Source of the DNA: Streptomyces sp. MH60
GTDB lineage: Bacteria > Actinomycetota > Actinomycetes > Streptomycetales > Streptomycetaceae
Length of the DNA: 32,714 nucleotides
Assembly: GCF_002939385.1 (NCBI RefSeq)
Contig: NZ_MULI01000075.1
Location: 1 to 32,714 of the forward strand
Direction: 5' to 3'
The position numbers and the translations under genes are program-made. The notes under the pieces were generated by a model. The model made no database searches. It saw only the letters and a list, made by a program, of their open reading frames with translations, and had not been told where the DNA came from. Every line of letters starts with the position of its first letter. The first letter of the stretch is position 1. This document shows positions 17,831 through 25,403 of the stretch, piece after piece.

Positions 17831-20304
17831 TCGGTCCCCCTCGCCAGCTGTCCGGCGGCCGGCGTCGGGCCGCCGCCCTTGTAGGTGACCCGCCACAGGG
17901 CAGACTTGGAGTCCGAGGTGAAGAAGCCGCGGCCGTAGTCCAGGACGTACAGCGCGCCGTCCGGGCCGAACTTCCAGCCCATCAGGTTCTTGATGCCGTC
18001 GTTGCCGACCGGCACGATCTTCTTCAGAGACTCCGAGTGCACCGGCAGACCGCCGTCGCCCTGCGTCTTCGGGTCCATCAGCACCGCGTTGCGCGGCTGA
18101 TCGGCGTCGTAGAAGTCACCGACGAACCACTTGCCGTCCCAGTACGCGGGCCACTTGGTGTCACTGGTGCTGTCCGCGTCGTAGCGGTAGACCGGGCCGT
18201 TCATCGCGGCCTGGCCGCCGCCCTTGAGCCAGGGCAGCCGGTAGACGGCCTCGTCCTGCTTGTACGAGGGGACGCCGTTCTCGTCGCGCGGGAAGTCGGG
18301 GCCGCCGCCCTGCGGCGAGTACCAGATGTTGTTGCCGGTCACCGGCGGCAGGTTGACCAGGCCGTCGTTGTTCGGCGACTCGTTCTTCGGGTGGTCGCAG
18401 TCGTACCAGCCCAGCGGCTTCGACGGGTCCGGCAGGTTCCGGTCCCGGTACGGCTGCTTGTTGCCCATGCAGTACGGCCAGCCGCGGTTGCTCGCCTTGG
18501 TGATGGTGGCGAACGTGTCGTACTTGGCCGGACCCCACGTCGGCGACGGGGCGCCGGCGTCCGGGCCGACCCAGCCCGCGTAGAGGGTGTCGGTCTTCTT
18601 GTCGACGGAGATGCGCGCCGGGTTGCGCACCCCCATCACGTAGATCTCGCCGCGCGTCTTGCCACCGCCCTCGGCGGTCTCCTTGCCGGTGAAGAGGTTG
18701 CCCTCCGGGAGCGTGTAGGTCCCGTCCGGCTCCGGGTGGATGCGCAGGATCTTGCCGTTGAGGTTGTTGGTGTTGCCGGCCGTGCGGCGCGCGTCGGCGA
18801 AGGACACGCCCTTGAAGTTGGGCTGCGGGTTGTTGCCGGAGTAACCGTCGCTGAAGCCACTGGAGTTGTTGTCACCGGTGGCGATGTACAGGTTCCCCTT
18901 GGAGTCCCAGGCCATCCCGCCGCCCGCGTGGCAGCAGCTGTGGATCTGCACCGGCCACTTGAGCAGCACCTTCTCGCTGCCCAGGTCCAGCTTGTCGGTC
19001 GCCCGGTCGAGGGTGAAGCGGGAGACCCGACGCTCGGCCATGTGGGTGTCCCGGTTGATTCGGGAGTGCGGGGTGTAGTGCAGGTACACCCACCCGTTCT
19101 CCTCGAACCGCGGGTCCAGCTCGATGCCGAGCAGGCCCTCCTCGACCTTGGTCAGCTCGTCGCCGCCGCCCTTGTTGCCGAAGACGGTCAGCGCACCGGC
19201 GAGGGTGACCTTGTCGGTCTTCGGGTCCCAGACGTGGATCTCGCCCGTGCCCTTGCCGACGTTCGGGTCGTTCCAGTCGGTCACCACGGGGTGGGAGGAG
19301 TCCGTGCCGCCGCGACCGATGTAGAAGACGCGGCCGTCGGGGGCGGTGACCAGGCCGTGCGGTTCGCCGATCTGGTCGTTCTGGCCGGGCTGGTTGGGCT
19401 CGGTGAGCCGCTCGGCCTTGTAGTTGGCGTTGATGGTCGCCTTGCAGTCGGCCTGCGACAGCCGGGTCGTCCAGAGCAGGGCGCCGCGCAGGTGGGTGCG
19501 GAAGTCGGTCTCGTCGTACGACGACACCGTGCCGCCCATGCCGGTGTAGAACGACCGGCCGCCGTCGTAGTCCCGGCACCAGCTGACCGGGTGGTCCGCC
19601 CCGTTGGCACTCGTCCCGGGCGCGTAGGTCGACTCGCGCACCCGGGCCACGGTGTGGACGTCACCGGACGGGTTCTTCTGCCAGTTCAGCCACTCGTCGG
19701 GGCGCTTCCACTCCAGCGGCAGGTCCTTGGTGGCCGGATGCCGACGGTCGCCGACCTCGACCGTGGCCCGCTGGACCTTGGCCGGACTGCCGGCGGCCGG
19801 GCGGGCGCCGACCAGACCGGTGAACCAGTCCGAGTACGGCTCCGCGCGGGCCGCGTCGTGGACGCCGACGAACCCTCCGCCGGCCTCCATGTACGCCTCC
19901 AGGCCCGCCTCCTGAGCGGGCGTCAGGACGTCACCGCCGCCGGTCAGGAACACGACCGCGTTGAAGCGGCCGAGCTTCTTCTCGTTGGTGAAGACGTTGG
20001 CGTTGTCCGTGGCCTCGACCGCGAACCGCTCCTCGGCCGGGCCGGAGAGACCGATCCGCTCGATGGCCGCGATACCGGCGTTCACCACCGGTGACTCGTC
20101 CCCGGCCGCGGCGGAGCCGTAGAAGATCAGCACCCGTACATTGGCGCCGCCGGGCGGCGACTTGATCGACATCGTTGTCAGGGATGGGTCCGGCGCCGGA
20201 CGTGCGCTGGCGGCAGGGCCAGCCAGCAGTCCCGCGGCGACGAAAGCGGCGGTGGCGCACGCCGCCCAGCCTTTCCTTCTCGCGCTCAACCCTCTTAAGG
20301 GCAT
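17827..20304 (-). CDS. Secreted ThuA domain / PQQ-dependent sugar dehydrogenase fusion
   Basis: 825 residues. It has a signal peptide (RRKG, hydrophobic core, ASA cleavage at ~34). Residues 56-282 are a ThuA-like (class I glutamine amidotransferase-fold) domain with NAVVFLTGGGDVLTPAQ and GGGFVGVHDA; the usual N-terminal F/RH of ThuA is replaced by SAAAGD. Residues ~310-815 are a glucose/sorbosone dehydrogenase beta-propeller with EPHGLVTAPDGRVFY, HAGGGMAWDSKGNLYIATGD and VMGVRNPARIS, the pattern of soluble PQQ enzymes. The ATG start has an excellent GAGGAGGT at 20309-20316. It is the first gene of a two-gene operon and is divergent from the laccase. Substrate unknown; a carbohydrate is likely. 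Confidence 0.9.
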   Translation of the reverse strand: MPLRGLSARRKGWAACATAAFVAAGLLAGPAASARPAPDPSLTTMSIKSPPGGANVRVLIFYGSAAAGDESPVVNAGIAAIERIGLSGPAEERFAVEATDNANVFTNEKKLGRFNAVVFLTGGGDVLTPAQEAGLEAYMEAGGGFVGVHDAARAEPYSDWFTGLVGARPAAGSPAKVQRATVEVGDRRHPATKDLPLEWKRPDEWLNWQKNPSGDVHTVARVRESTYAPGTSANGADHPVSWCRDYDGGRSFYTGMGGTVSSYDETDFRTHLRGALLWTTRLSQADCKATINANYKAERLTEPNQPGQNDQIGEPHGLVTAPDGRVFYIGRGGTDSSHPVVTDWNDPNVGKGTGEIHVWDPKTDKVTLAGALTVFGNKGGGDELTKVEEGLLGIELDPRFEENGWVYLHYTPHSRINRDTHMAERRVSRFTLDRATDKLDLGSEKVLLKWPVQIHSCCHAGGGMAWDSKGNLYIATGDNNSSGFSDGYSGNNPQPNFKGVSFADARRTAGNTNNLNGKILRIHPEPDGTYTLPEGNLFTGKETAEGGGKTRGEIYVMGVRNPARISVDKKTDTLYAGWVGPDAGAPSPTWGPAKYDTFATITKASNRGWPYCMGNKQPYRDRNLPDPSKPLGWYDCDHPKNESPNNDGLVNLPPVTGNNIWYSPQGGGPDFPRDENGVPSYKQDEAVYRLPWLKGGGQAAMNGPVYRYDADSTSDTKWPAYWDGKWFVGDFYDADQPRNAVLMDPKTQGDGGLPVHSESLKKIVPVGNDGIKNLMGWKFGPDGALYVLDYGRGFFTSDSKSALWRVTYKGGGPTPAAGQLARGTE

Positions 20305-20504
20305 GGGCACCTCCTCGGTCACGGCAGCAGCGCCAAGGAAGCTAGACCTCTTTGCGCGGTACGCCAATAGGTATGACCGGGATCGAACGAACTTTGTCCT
20401 GAGTGTGGATAAACACGGCGGCAACCGGTACGGTCCCACAGGCTCATCACAGCCAATCAGGTCCTGGGTCTGCGCACATTCCGTATCGGCGTGGGGAGTT
20501 CGGC

Positions 20505-21551
20505 ATGGACAGGCGAGGCTTCAACCGACGGGTACTGCTGGGCGGCGCGGCCGCCGCGACATCGTTGTCCGTCGCCCCCGAGGTCGCGAGCGCGGCACCC
20601 GCGGCCAGGGAGATCACCGCGGGGACGGCACCGGCCGGGGGCGAGGTGAGACACCTCAGGATGTACGCCGAGAAGCTGCCCGACGGGCAGATGGGCTACG
20701 GCTTCGAGAAGGGCAAGGCCTCCGTCCCGGGCCCGCTGATCGAGCTGAACGAGGGCGACACGGTGCACATCGAGTTCACCAACACCATGGACGTGCGGGC
20801 CAGTCTGCACGTGCACGGCCTGGACTACGAGATCTCCAGCGACGGCACCGCGATGAACAAGAGCGACGTCGAGCCGGGCGGCACCCGCACCTACACCTGG
20901 CGCACCCACAAGCCCGGACGCCGCGACGACGGCACCTGGCGGCCGGGCAGCGCGGGCTACTGGCACTACCACGACCACGTCGTCGGCACCGAACACGGCA
21001 CCGGGGGCATCCGCAACGGCCTGTACGGCCCCGTGATCGTGCGCCGCAAGGGCGACGTGCTGCCGGACGCCACGCACACGATCGTCTTCAACGACATGAC
21101 CATCAACAACCGCAAGCCGCACACCGGGCCCGACTTCGAGGCCACCGTGGGCGACCGCGTCGAGATCGTCATGATCACGCACGGCGAGTACTACCACACG
21201 TTCCACATGCACGGTCACCGCTGGGCGGACAACCGCACCGGCCTGCTCACCGGTCCCGACGACCCGAGCCGGGTCATCGACAACAAGATCACCGGCCCGG
21301 CGGACTCCTTCGGCTTCCAGATCATCGCGGGGGAAGGGGTGGGCGCGGGGGCGTGGATGTACCACTGCCACGTGCAGAGCCACTCCGACATGGGGATGGT
21401 GGGCCTGTTCCTGGTGAAGAAGCCGGACGGCACGATCCCCGGGTACGAGCCGCACGAGCACGGCGGGTCGGCCGCGAAGAGCGGGGCGAGTGGGGAGAGC
21501 GGGGCGCCGGCCGCCGAGGCGCCGGCGCAGGAACACGAGCACGAGCACTGA
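20505..21551 (+). CDS. Small two-domain laccase (SLAC), Tat-exported
   Basis: 348 residues. A Tat signal (DRRGFNRRVLLGG, cleavage ~30-34) precedes two cupredoxin domains. Copper ligands are His102/104 (HVHG), His154/156/158 (HYHDH), His231/234/236 (HTFHMHGH), and His287, Cys288, His289, His293 and Met298 (HCHVQSHSDM). Tyr108, the redox-active tyrosine studied in S. coelicolor SLAC, is at the same number. Such enzymes form trimers with type-2/3 copper at subunit interfaces and oxidise phenols with O2. The C-terminus ends in a flexible His/Glu tail (EHEHEH). ATG with GGGGAG upstream. Its position opposite the sugar dehydrogenase/cupredoxin pair suggests a shared extracellular oxidation role. 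Confidence 0.97.
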   Translation: MDRRGFNRRVLLGGAAAATSLSVAPEVASAAPAAREITAGTAPAGGEVRHLRMYAEKLPDGQMGYGFEKGKASVPGPLIELNEGDTVHIEFTNTMDVRASLHVHGLDYEISSDGTAMNKSDVEPGGTRTYTWRTHKPGRRDDGTWRPGSAGYWHYHDHVVGTEHGTGGIRNGLYGPVIVRRKGDVLPDATHTIVFNDMTINNRKPHTGPDFEATVGDRVEIVMITHGEYYHTFHMHGHRWADNRTGLLTGPDDPSRVIDNKITGPADSFGFQIIAGEGVGAGAWMYHCHVQSHSDMGMVGLFLVKKPDGTIPGYEPHEHGGSAAKSGASGESGAPAAEAPAQEHEHEH

Positions 21552-21558
21552 GCCGGCT

Positions 21559-21575
21559 CCGGGTGGCAGACCCGG
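21559..21575 (+). terminator. Weak hairpin after the laccase
   Basis: CCGGGT and ACCCGG form a 6-bp stem with a 5-base loop eight bases after the stop codon. It is short and lacks a T-run. Confidence 0.3.
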
Positions 21576-21612
21576 CACCCGCACCAGCACGTTCCCGCCC
21601 CGAGTGCGCTCC

Positions 21613-21640
21613 TTCCCGCGCCGCGGCCTGCCGCTATCCT
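21613..21640 (+). promoter_or_regulatory. Candidate promoter of the LacI gene
   Basis: TATCCT (21635-21640) fits the TAnnnT -10 pattern. The -35 TTCCCG (21613-21618), 16 bases upstream, is a weak match. The start codon is 29 bases further. Confidence 0.35.
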
Positions 21641-21669
21641 GTGCCGCAGCCGCCGAGGAGGAGTCGCCC

Positions 21670-22713
21670 GTGTCCGAGACCGCGCCGCGCCCCACGCTCG
21701 AGGCCGTGGCCGAGCGCGCCGGGGTCTCGCGGGCCACGGTGTCCCGCGTGGTCAACGGTGCCCACGGGGTGCGGGACGCGCTCGCCGAGCGGGTCCGGCG
21801 CGCGGTGGAGGAACTCGGTTACGTGCCCAACCAGGCCGCCCGCTCCCTGGTGACCAGGCGGCATCAGGCCGTCGCCGTCGTCGCCGCGGAACCGGAGACA
21901 CGGGTCTTCGCCGACCCCTACTTCGCCCAGCAACTGCGCGGCATCAGCAAGGAACTGACGGCCCACGACAACCAGCTCGTGCTGCTGCTCACCGAGGGCC
22001 GCGAGGACCACGCCCGCGTCGGGCGCTACCTGGCCGGCGGACACGTCGACGGCGCCCTCGTCTTCTCCCTGCACCTGCACGACCCGCTGCCCGGCCTGGT
22101 CCGCAGCGCCGGGGTGCCGACCGTCTTCGGCGGGCGCCCCGACTGGGACGACGGGCGCGACGACGTGACCTACGTGGACAGCGACAACCGCGGTGGCGCC
22201 CGTTCGGCCGTCCACCACCTGGCCGGGCTCGGCCGCACCCGCATCGCGCACATCACCGGCCCGCTCGACCAGACCTCCGCGGCCGACCGGCTCGAGGGCT
22301 TCCGCGACGTACGGGCCGACGCCGACCCGCGGCTGATCGCGCGGGGGGATTTCACCTCGGGCGGCGGGGAGCGGGCGATGCGCGAACTGCTCGACCGGTG
22401 CCCCGGCCTGGACGCCGTGTTCGCGGCCAACGACCTCACCGCGGCGGGCGCCCTGCGGGTGCTGCGCGAGCGGGGGCGGCGGGTGCCGGACGACGTGGCC
22501 GTGGTGGGCTTCGACGACATGCTGCCCGTCGCCGAGGAGACCGACCCGCCGCTGACCACCGTGCGCCAGGACATCGAGGGGATGGGCCGGCTGATGGCCC
22601 GTCTGCTGCTGCGCGGCCTGGACCGCACGACGCCCGACGACGCGGAAGCACCGCCCCCCGCCCCACCCGGCGTGATCCTGCCGACGACCCTGGTCCACCG
22701 CGCCACGGCGTGA
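21670..22713 (+). CDS. LacI-family transcriptional regulator
   Basis: 347 residues. The N-terminal HTH is TLEAVAERAGVSRATVSRVVNG (about residues 9-30; written here in pieces as TLEAVAERAGVS and RATVSRVVNG), followed by a hinge and a periplasmic-binding-protein-like sensor with GGRPDWDD, VDSDNRGGA, FAANDLTAAGAL and GFDDM. Members sense sugars or related small molecules. The GTG start has AGGAGGAG upstream. It lies 118 bases after the laccase on the same strand, so the laccase or the secreted dehydrogenase operon are natural candidate targets. I could not identify a clear LacI palindrome with a central CG in that region. Confidence 0.93.
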   Translation: MSETAPRPTLEAVAERAGVSRATVSRVVNGAHGVRDALAERVRRAVEELGYVPNQAARSLVTRRHQAVAVVAAEPETRVFADPYFAQQLRGISKELTAHDNQLVLLLTEGREDHARVGRYLAGGHVDGALVFSLHLHDPLPGLVRSAGVPTVFGGRPDWDDGRDDVTYVDSDNRGGARSAVHHLAGLGRTRIAHITGPLDQTSAADRLEGFRDVRADADPRLIARGDFTSGGGERAMRELLDRCPGLDAVFAANDLTAAGALRVLRERGRRVPDDVAVVGFDDMLPVAEETDPPLTTVRQDIEGMGRLMARLLLRGLDRTTPDDAEAPPPAPPGVILPTTLVHRATA

Positions 22714-22840
22714 GCGGTCGCGCCACGGCGTCCCCAGCCGCGTGCCAGGCCGGATCGCCGCGCTCGGCCGGGGCCCGGAGTGTCGGGTGGGCCGGTGCGG
22801 TCCCGGGGCCGGGGTGCGGGCGCCGGGCGGGCTCTGTGCC

Positions 22841-23626
22841 CTACCCCTGACGCGGCGCCGGCCTCAGTACCGCGAACCGGGCGCCGTACGGGTCGGCGAG
22901 GTGGGCGACGCGGCCGACGCCCTCGATGTCCGCGGCGGGCATTCGCACCGTGCCGCCCAGCTCCGTGGTCCGGGCGACCGCGGTGTCCGCGTCGTCGACC
23001 GCGAAGTACGGCAGCCACCCGGCGTCCGTGTCCGCCGGGTCCTCGGCGAGCGGCACCATGCCGCCGAACATCGCCTCCTCGCCCTCACCGGCCGGGTTGA
23101 CGCAGGTGTAGGAGCCGCCGGGGAAGGAGACGGCGGAGGTCTCCAGGCCGAGCACCGCGCGGTAGTACGCGGCGGCGGCCGCGATGTCCGCCGTGTGCAG
23201 CTCGACCCAGCACAGCGCGCCCGTCTCGCCGGCCACGTCCAGTCCGCCGCGCCGCCCCGGCTGCCAGAGGCCGAACGGCACCCCGGCCCGGTCGGCGAGG
23301 ATCGCCATCGTGCCCTGGTCCATGACGTCCGTCGGCTGCACGAGGACACCGCCGTGCGCCTGCTCGGAGGCCTTGGCGGCGGCCCCGGCGTCCGGGGCCT
23401 GGAAGTACACGGTCCAGGACGGCGGGCCCTGCTCCGGCGTCGTACCCATGCCGCCGGCCACGATCCGGCCGTCCAGCTCGAAGAAGCCGTAGCCCCCGGC
23501 GTCCGGCCCCGCCGACCGGAACCGCCAGCCGAAGAGGCCACCGTAGAAGGAGGTCGCGCCGTCGAGGTCGGAGGTGCCGACGTCCAGCCAGTTCGGAGCG
23601 CCGGTGACGAAACGGGTGGTGAGCAT
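22841..23626 (-). CDS. Two-domain VOC (glyoxalase-like) protein
   Basis: 261 residues composed of two tandem VOC modules: ~8-125 (GAPNWLDVGTSDLDGATSFY start) and ~135-258 (GALCWVELHTADIAAAAAYY start). Such proteins are often annotated as hydroxylases, glyoxalases or bleomycin-resistance-like proteins; no substrate can be assigned. The ATG start at 23626 follows GAGGAGGGCG. The frame extends 21 codons further upstream but would then include the promoter described at 23667-23689. That promoter suggests DNA-damage control. Confidence 0.9.
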   Translation of the reverse strand: MLTTRFVTGAPNWLDVGTSDLDGATSFYGGLFGWRFRSAGPDAGGYGFFELDGRIVAGGMGTTPEQGPPSWTVYFQAPDAGAAAKASEQAHGGVLVQPTDVMDQGTMAILADRAGVPFGLWQPGRRGGLDVAGETGALCWVELHTADIAAAAAYYRAVLGLETSAVSFPGGSYTCVNPAGEGEEAMFGGMVPLAEDPADTDAGWLPYFAVDDADTAVARTTELGGTVRMPAADIEGVGRVAHLADPYGARFAVLRPAPRQG

Positions 23627-23666
23627 GATCGCCCTCCTCGGAAGGGTCCCGTTGCCTGCTCTGACG

Positions 23667-23689
23667 AGTCTTCCACCGACCACTGACAA
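23667..23689 (-). promoter_or_regulatory. PafBC-type (LexA-independent) DNA-damage promoter
   Basis: The minus strand reads TTGTCAGTG (23689-23681), exactly 8 bases, then AAGACT (23672-23667). The published actinobacterial RecA-NDp/PafBC motif is tTGTCRgtg-N8-TAnnnT. The upstream part matches fully and the -10 has one mismatch. Transcription would start near 23660, about 34 bases before the VOC start. Confidence 0.7.
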
Positions 23690-23817
23690 CCGCTTCCGCG
23701 CGCCGCCGTGCGCCGCCGTGCGCGGCCGAGGACGATCTGATCGGCTGGGGGTGGCGGACGCACGGCGTTGATACCGCGTTGATCGAACGTTTTTCGCCGC
23801 CCGGCACGCTGCTGCGC

Positions 23818-24063
23818 ATGCACATCGAGACCACCGCGACGCCCGACCTCAGCTGGCAGGAGGAGGCGTTGTGCGCGCAGACCGGGGGCGACTTCTTCTT
23901 CCCCGAGCCCGGCAGCTCCGTACGGGACGCGAAGCGGATCTGTGCCCTGTGCCCGATCCGCTCGACCTGCCTGGAGTTCGCGCTGAGCAACGACGAGCGC
24001 TTCGGCGTCTGGGGCGGCCTGTCGGAGAAGGAGCGGCTGGCCCTGCGACGCACCACACCCTGA
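23818..24063 (+). CDS. WhiB-like [4Fe-4S] transcription factor
   Basis: 81 residues. The four cluster cysteines are Cys19 (EALCAQ), Cys42, Cys45 and Cys51 (ICALCPIRSTC), followed by the GVWGG turn (63-67) and a basic end (KERLALRRTTP). Wbl proteins act with the primary sigma factor to control development or stress genes. It lacks the C-terminal AT-hook of WblC/WhiB7. By neighbourhood it probably corresponds to S. coelicolor wblH, but I am not certain of the name. The ATG has no obvious ribosome site; a TTG at 23779 would add 13 residues and has none either. Upstream, cgccgccgtg occurs twice in tandem (23701-23720). Confidence 0.88.
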   Translation: MHIETTATPDLSWQEEALCAQTGGDFFFPEPGSSVRDAKRICALCPIRSTCLEFALSNDERFGVWGGLSEKERLALRRTTP

Positions 24064-24159
24064 GCGGCACGCCGCAGCCCCGCGCCCGAGCCGCACGCCG
24101 GAGCCCCGACCCCGTACGTGCGCGACGCGGCCTCGGCGGAGGCGACGGTTCACGCAGGA

Positions 24160-24195
24160 CGCCGCCCCCGCGCGGAAGGGGGCGCGGGGGCGGCG
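24160..24195. terminator. Strong bidirectional terminator hairpin
   Basis: A perfect 14-bp GC stem (24160-24173 with 24182-24195) and an 8-base loop lie between the convergent Wbl and desaturase genes, about 100 bases after the Wbl stop and 25 bases from the desaturase stop. There is no T-run. Confidence 0.8.
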
Positions 24196-24220
24196 AAGGG
24201 TGCGTGGTGGCCGGGTGCGG

Positions 24221-25195
24221 TCAGCCCGCGGCGCGGGCCGCCATCCGGGCCTTGCGCGCCGCCAGCTTCTCGTCGAACTTGGCGGCCTCGGCGTCCAGCC
24301 CGCCCATGTACATCCCCAGCTCCTCCTGGGCCGCCTGCCCGTCGGGACCGAGGCCGTCGATCTCCATGATCTTCAGGAAGCGCAGCACGGGCTGGATCAC
24401 GTCGTCGTGGTGGATGCGCAGGTTGTACACCTCGCCGATCGCCATCTGCGCGGCGGCCCGCTCGAAGCCCGGCATGCCGTGACCGGGCATCCGGAAGTTG
24501 ACGACCACGTCCCGGACCGCCTGCATCGTCAGGTCGGGTGCCAGCTCGAAGGCGGCCTTGAGCAGGTTCCGGTAGAAGACCATGTGCAGGTTCTCGTCGG
24601 TCGCGATGCGGGCCAGCATGCGGTCGCAGACCGGGTCGCCGGACTGGTGGCCCGTGTTGCGGTGCGAGATGCGGGTGGCCAGCTCCTGGAAGGCCACATA
24701 GGCCACCGAGTGCAGCATCGAGTGCCGGTTGTCCGACTCGAAGCCCTCACTCATGTGGGCCATGCGGAACTGCTCCAGCTGGTCCGGGTCGACCGCGCGC
24801 GACGTGAGCAGGTAGTCGCGCATCACGATGCCGTGCCGCCCCTCCTCGGCGGTCCAGCGGTGCACCCAGGTGCCCCAGGCGCCGTCGCGGCCGAAGAGGC
24901 TGGCGATCTCGTGGTGGTAGCTGGGGAGGTTGTCCTCGGTCAGGAGGTTCACCACGAGGGCGATCCGGCCGATGTCGGTGACCTTGGACTGGCCCTTCTC
25001 CCAGGCCTCGCCGTCCTCGAAGATCCCCGGGAAGTTCCGGCCGTCGCTCCACGGCACGTACTCGTGCGGCATCCAGTCCTTGGCGACCTGCAGATGCCGG
25101 TTGAGTTCCTTCTCGACCACTTCCTCCAGCGCGTACAGCAGCCGGGCGTCGGTCCATTCTGCGGAAGTGCCGAGATGCGGGGAGACGATCGTCAC
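24221..25195 (-). CDS. Acyl-[acyl-carrier-protein] desaturase, soluble diiron type
   Basis: 324 residues of the FAB2/stearoyl-ACP desaturase family. The diiron ligands follow the family pattern: Glu87 (LLTEDN), Glu118 and His121 (EEGRH), Glu171 (FQELA), and Glu201 and His204 (DENLH). It introduces a double bond into ACP-bound fatty acids using O2 and ferredoxin-type electrons, so it would affect membrane fluidity. No electron partner is encoded beside it. The GTG start has CTGGAG upstream. Three phased palindromes lie 60-101 bases before the start and probably bind a repressor sensing acyl groups. Confidence 0.93.
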   Translation of the reverse strand: MTIVSPHLGTSAEWTDARLLYALEEVVEKELNRHLQVAKDWMPHEYVPWSDGRNFPGIFEDGEAWEKGQSKVTDIGRIALVVNLLTEDNLPSYHHEIASLFGRDGAWGTWVHRWTAEEGRHGIVMRDYLLTSRAVDPDQLEQFRMAHMSEGFESDNRHSMLHSVAYVAFQELATRISHRNTGHQSGDPVCDRMLARIATDENLHMVFYRNLLKAAFELAPDLTMQAVRDVVVNFRMPGHGMPGFERAAAQMAIGEVYNLRIHHDDVIQPVLRFLKIMEIDGLGPDGQAAQEELGMYMGGLDAEAAKFDEKLAARKARMAARAAG

Positions 25196-25254
25196 GAATA
25201 ACTCCAGGGGGACGTACGACGGTGCGGTGCGGCCGGCGAGCGGTGCCGGGAACT

Positions 25255-25296
25255 TACGGGATCGTAGGCTACGAAACCGTAGGTTACGAGACCGTA
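25255..25296. promoter_or_regulatory. Triple TACG-N4-CGTA operator array
   Basis: Three palindromes TACGggatCGTA (25255-25266), TACGaaacCGTA (25270-25281) and TACGagacCGTA (25285-25296) are spaced exactly 15 bases apart; the wider consensus is YTACGRRAYCGTAGG. They overlap a plausible minus-strand promoter (TTTAAC, 16 bases, TACGGT). The layout suits cooperative binding by a TetR-like dimer, which is inference. Confidence 0.75.
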
Positions 25297-25351
25297 GGTT
25301 AAAGACGCCGTAAAGGTCGCTGATCAGCTACCGTCCGGCGGTATGCCGAAA

Positions 25352-25379
25352 GGCCCCCGAGACGCGCAGGTCCGGGGCC
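25352..25379 (-). terminator. Terminator after dimethylargininase
   Basis: On the minus strand GGCCCC and GGGGCC pair, with further GA/TC pairs inside, followed by CTTTC. It lies 24 bases after the ddaH stop. Confidence 0.55.
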
Positions 25380-25403
25380 GTACGGACGCCCGGCGGGCCG
25401 TGT

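Noticed and set aside
15674..17884. 736-codon plus-strand frame opposite the cupredoxin/DUF1080 gene
   Set aside because: Mirror of the real coding frame, with composition typical of antisense GC-rich frames.
20305..20504. Search for a LacI operator or clear promoters between the dehydrogenase and laccase genes
   Set aside because: Only weak signals were found (CATACCTATT-like on the minus strand; GTGT-N6-ACAC at 20401-20415), not enough to annotate.
22699..22731. 13-base direct repeat at the end of the LacI gene (cgcgccacggcgt twice, 20-base step)
   Set aside because: Short GC-rich repeat at a gene end, with no flanking transposase or attachment-like structure.
25263..25306. Short 15-base repeats considered as a CRISPR-like array
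   Set aside because: There are no unique spacers; the repeats abut each other and are internally palindromic, which fits an operator array.
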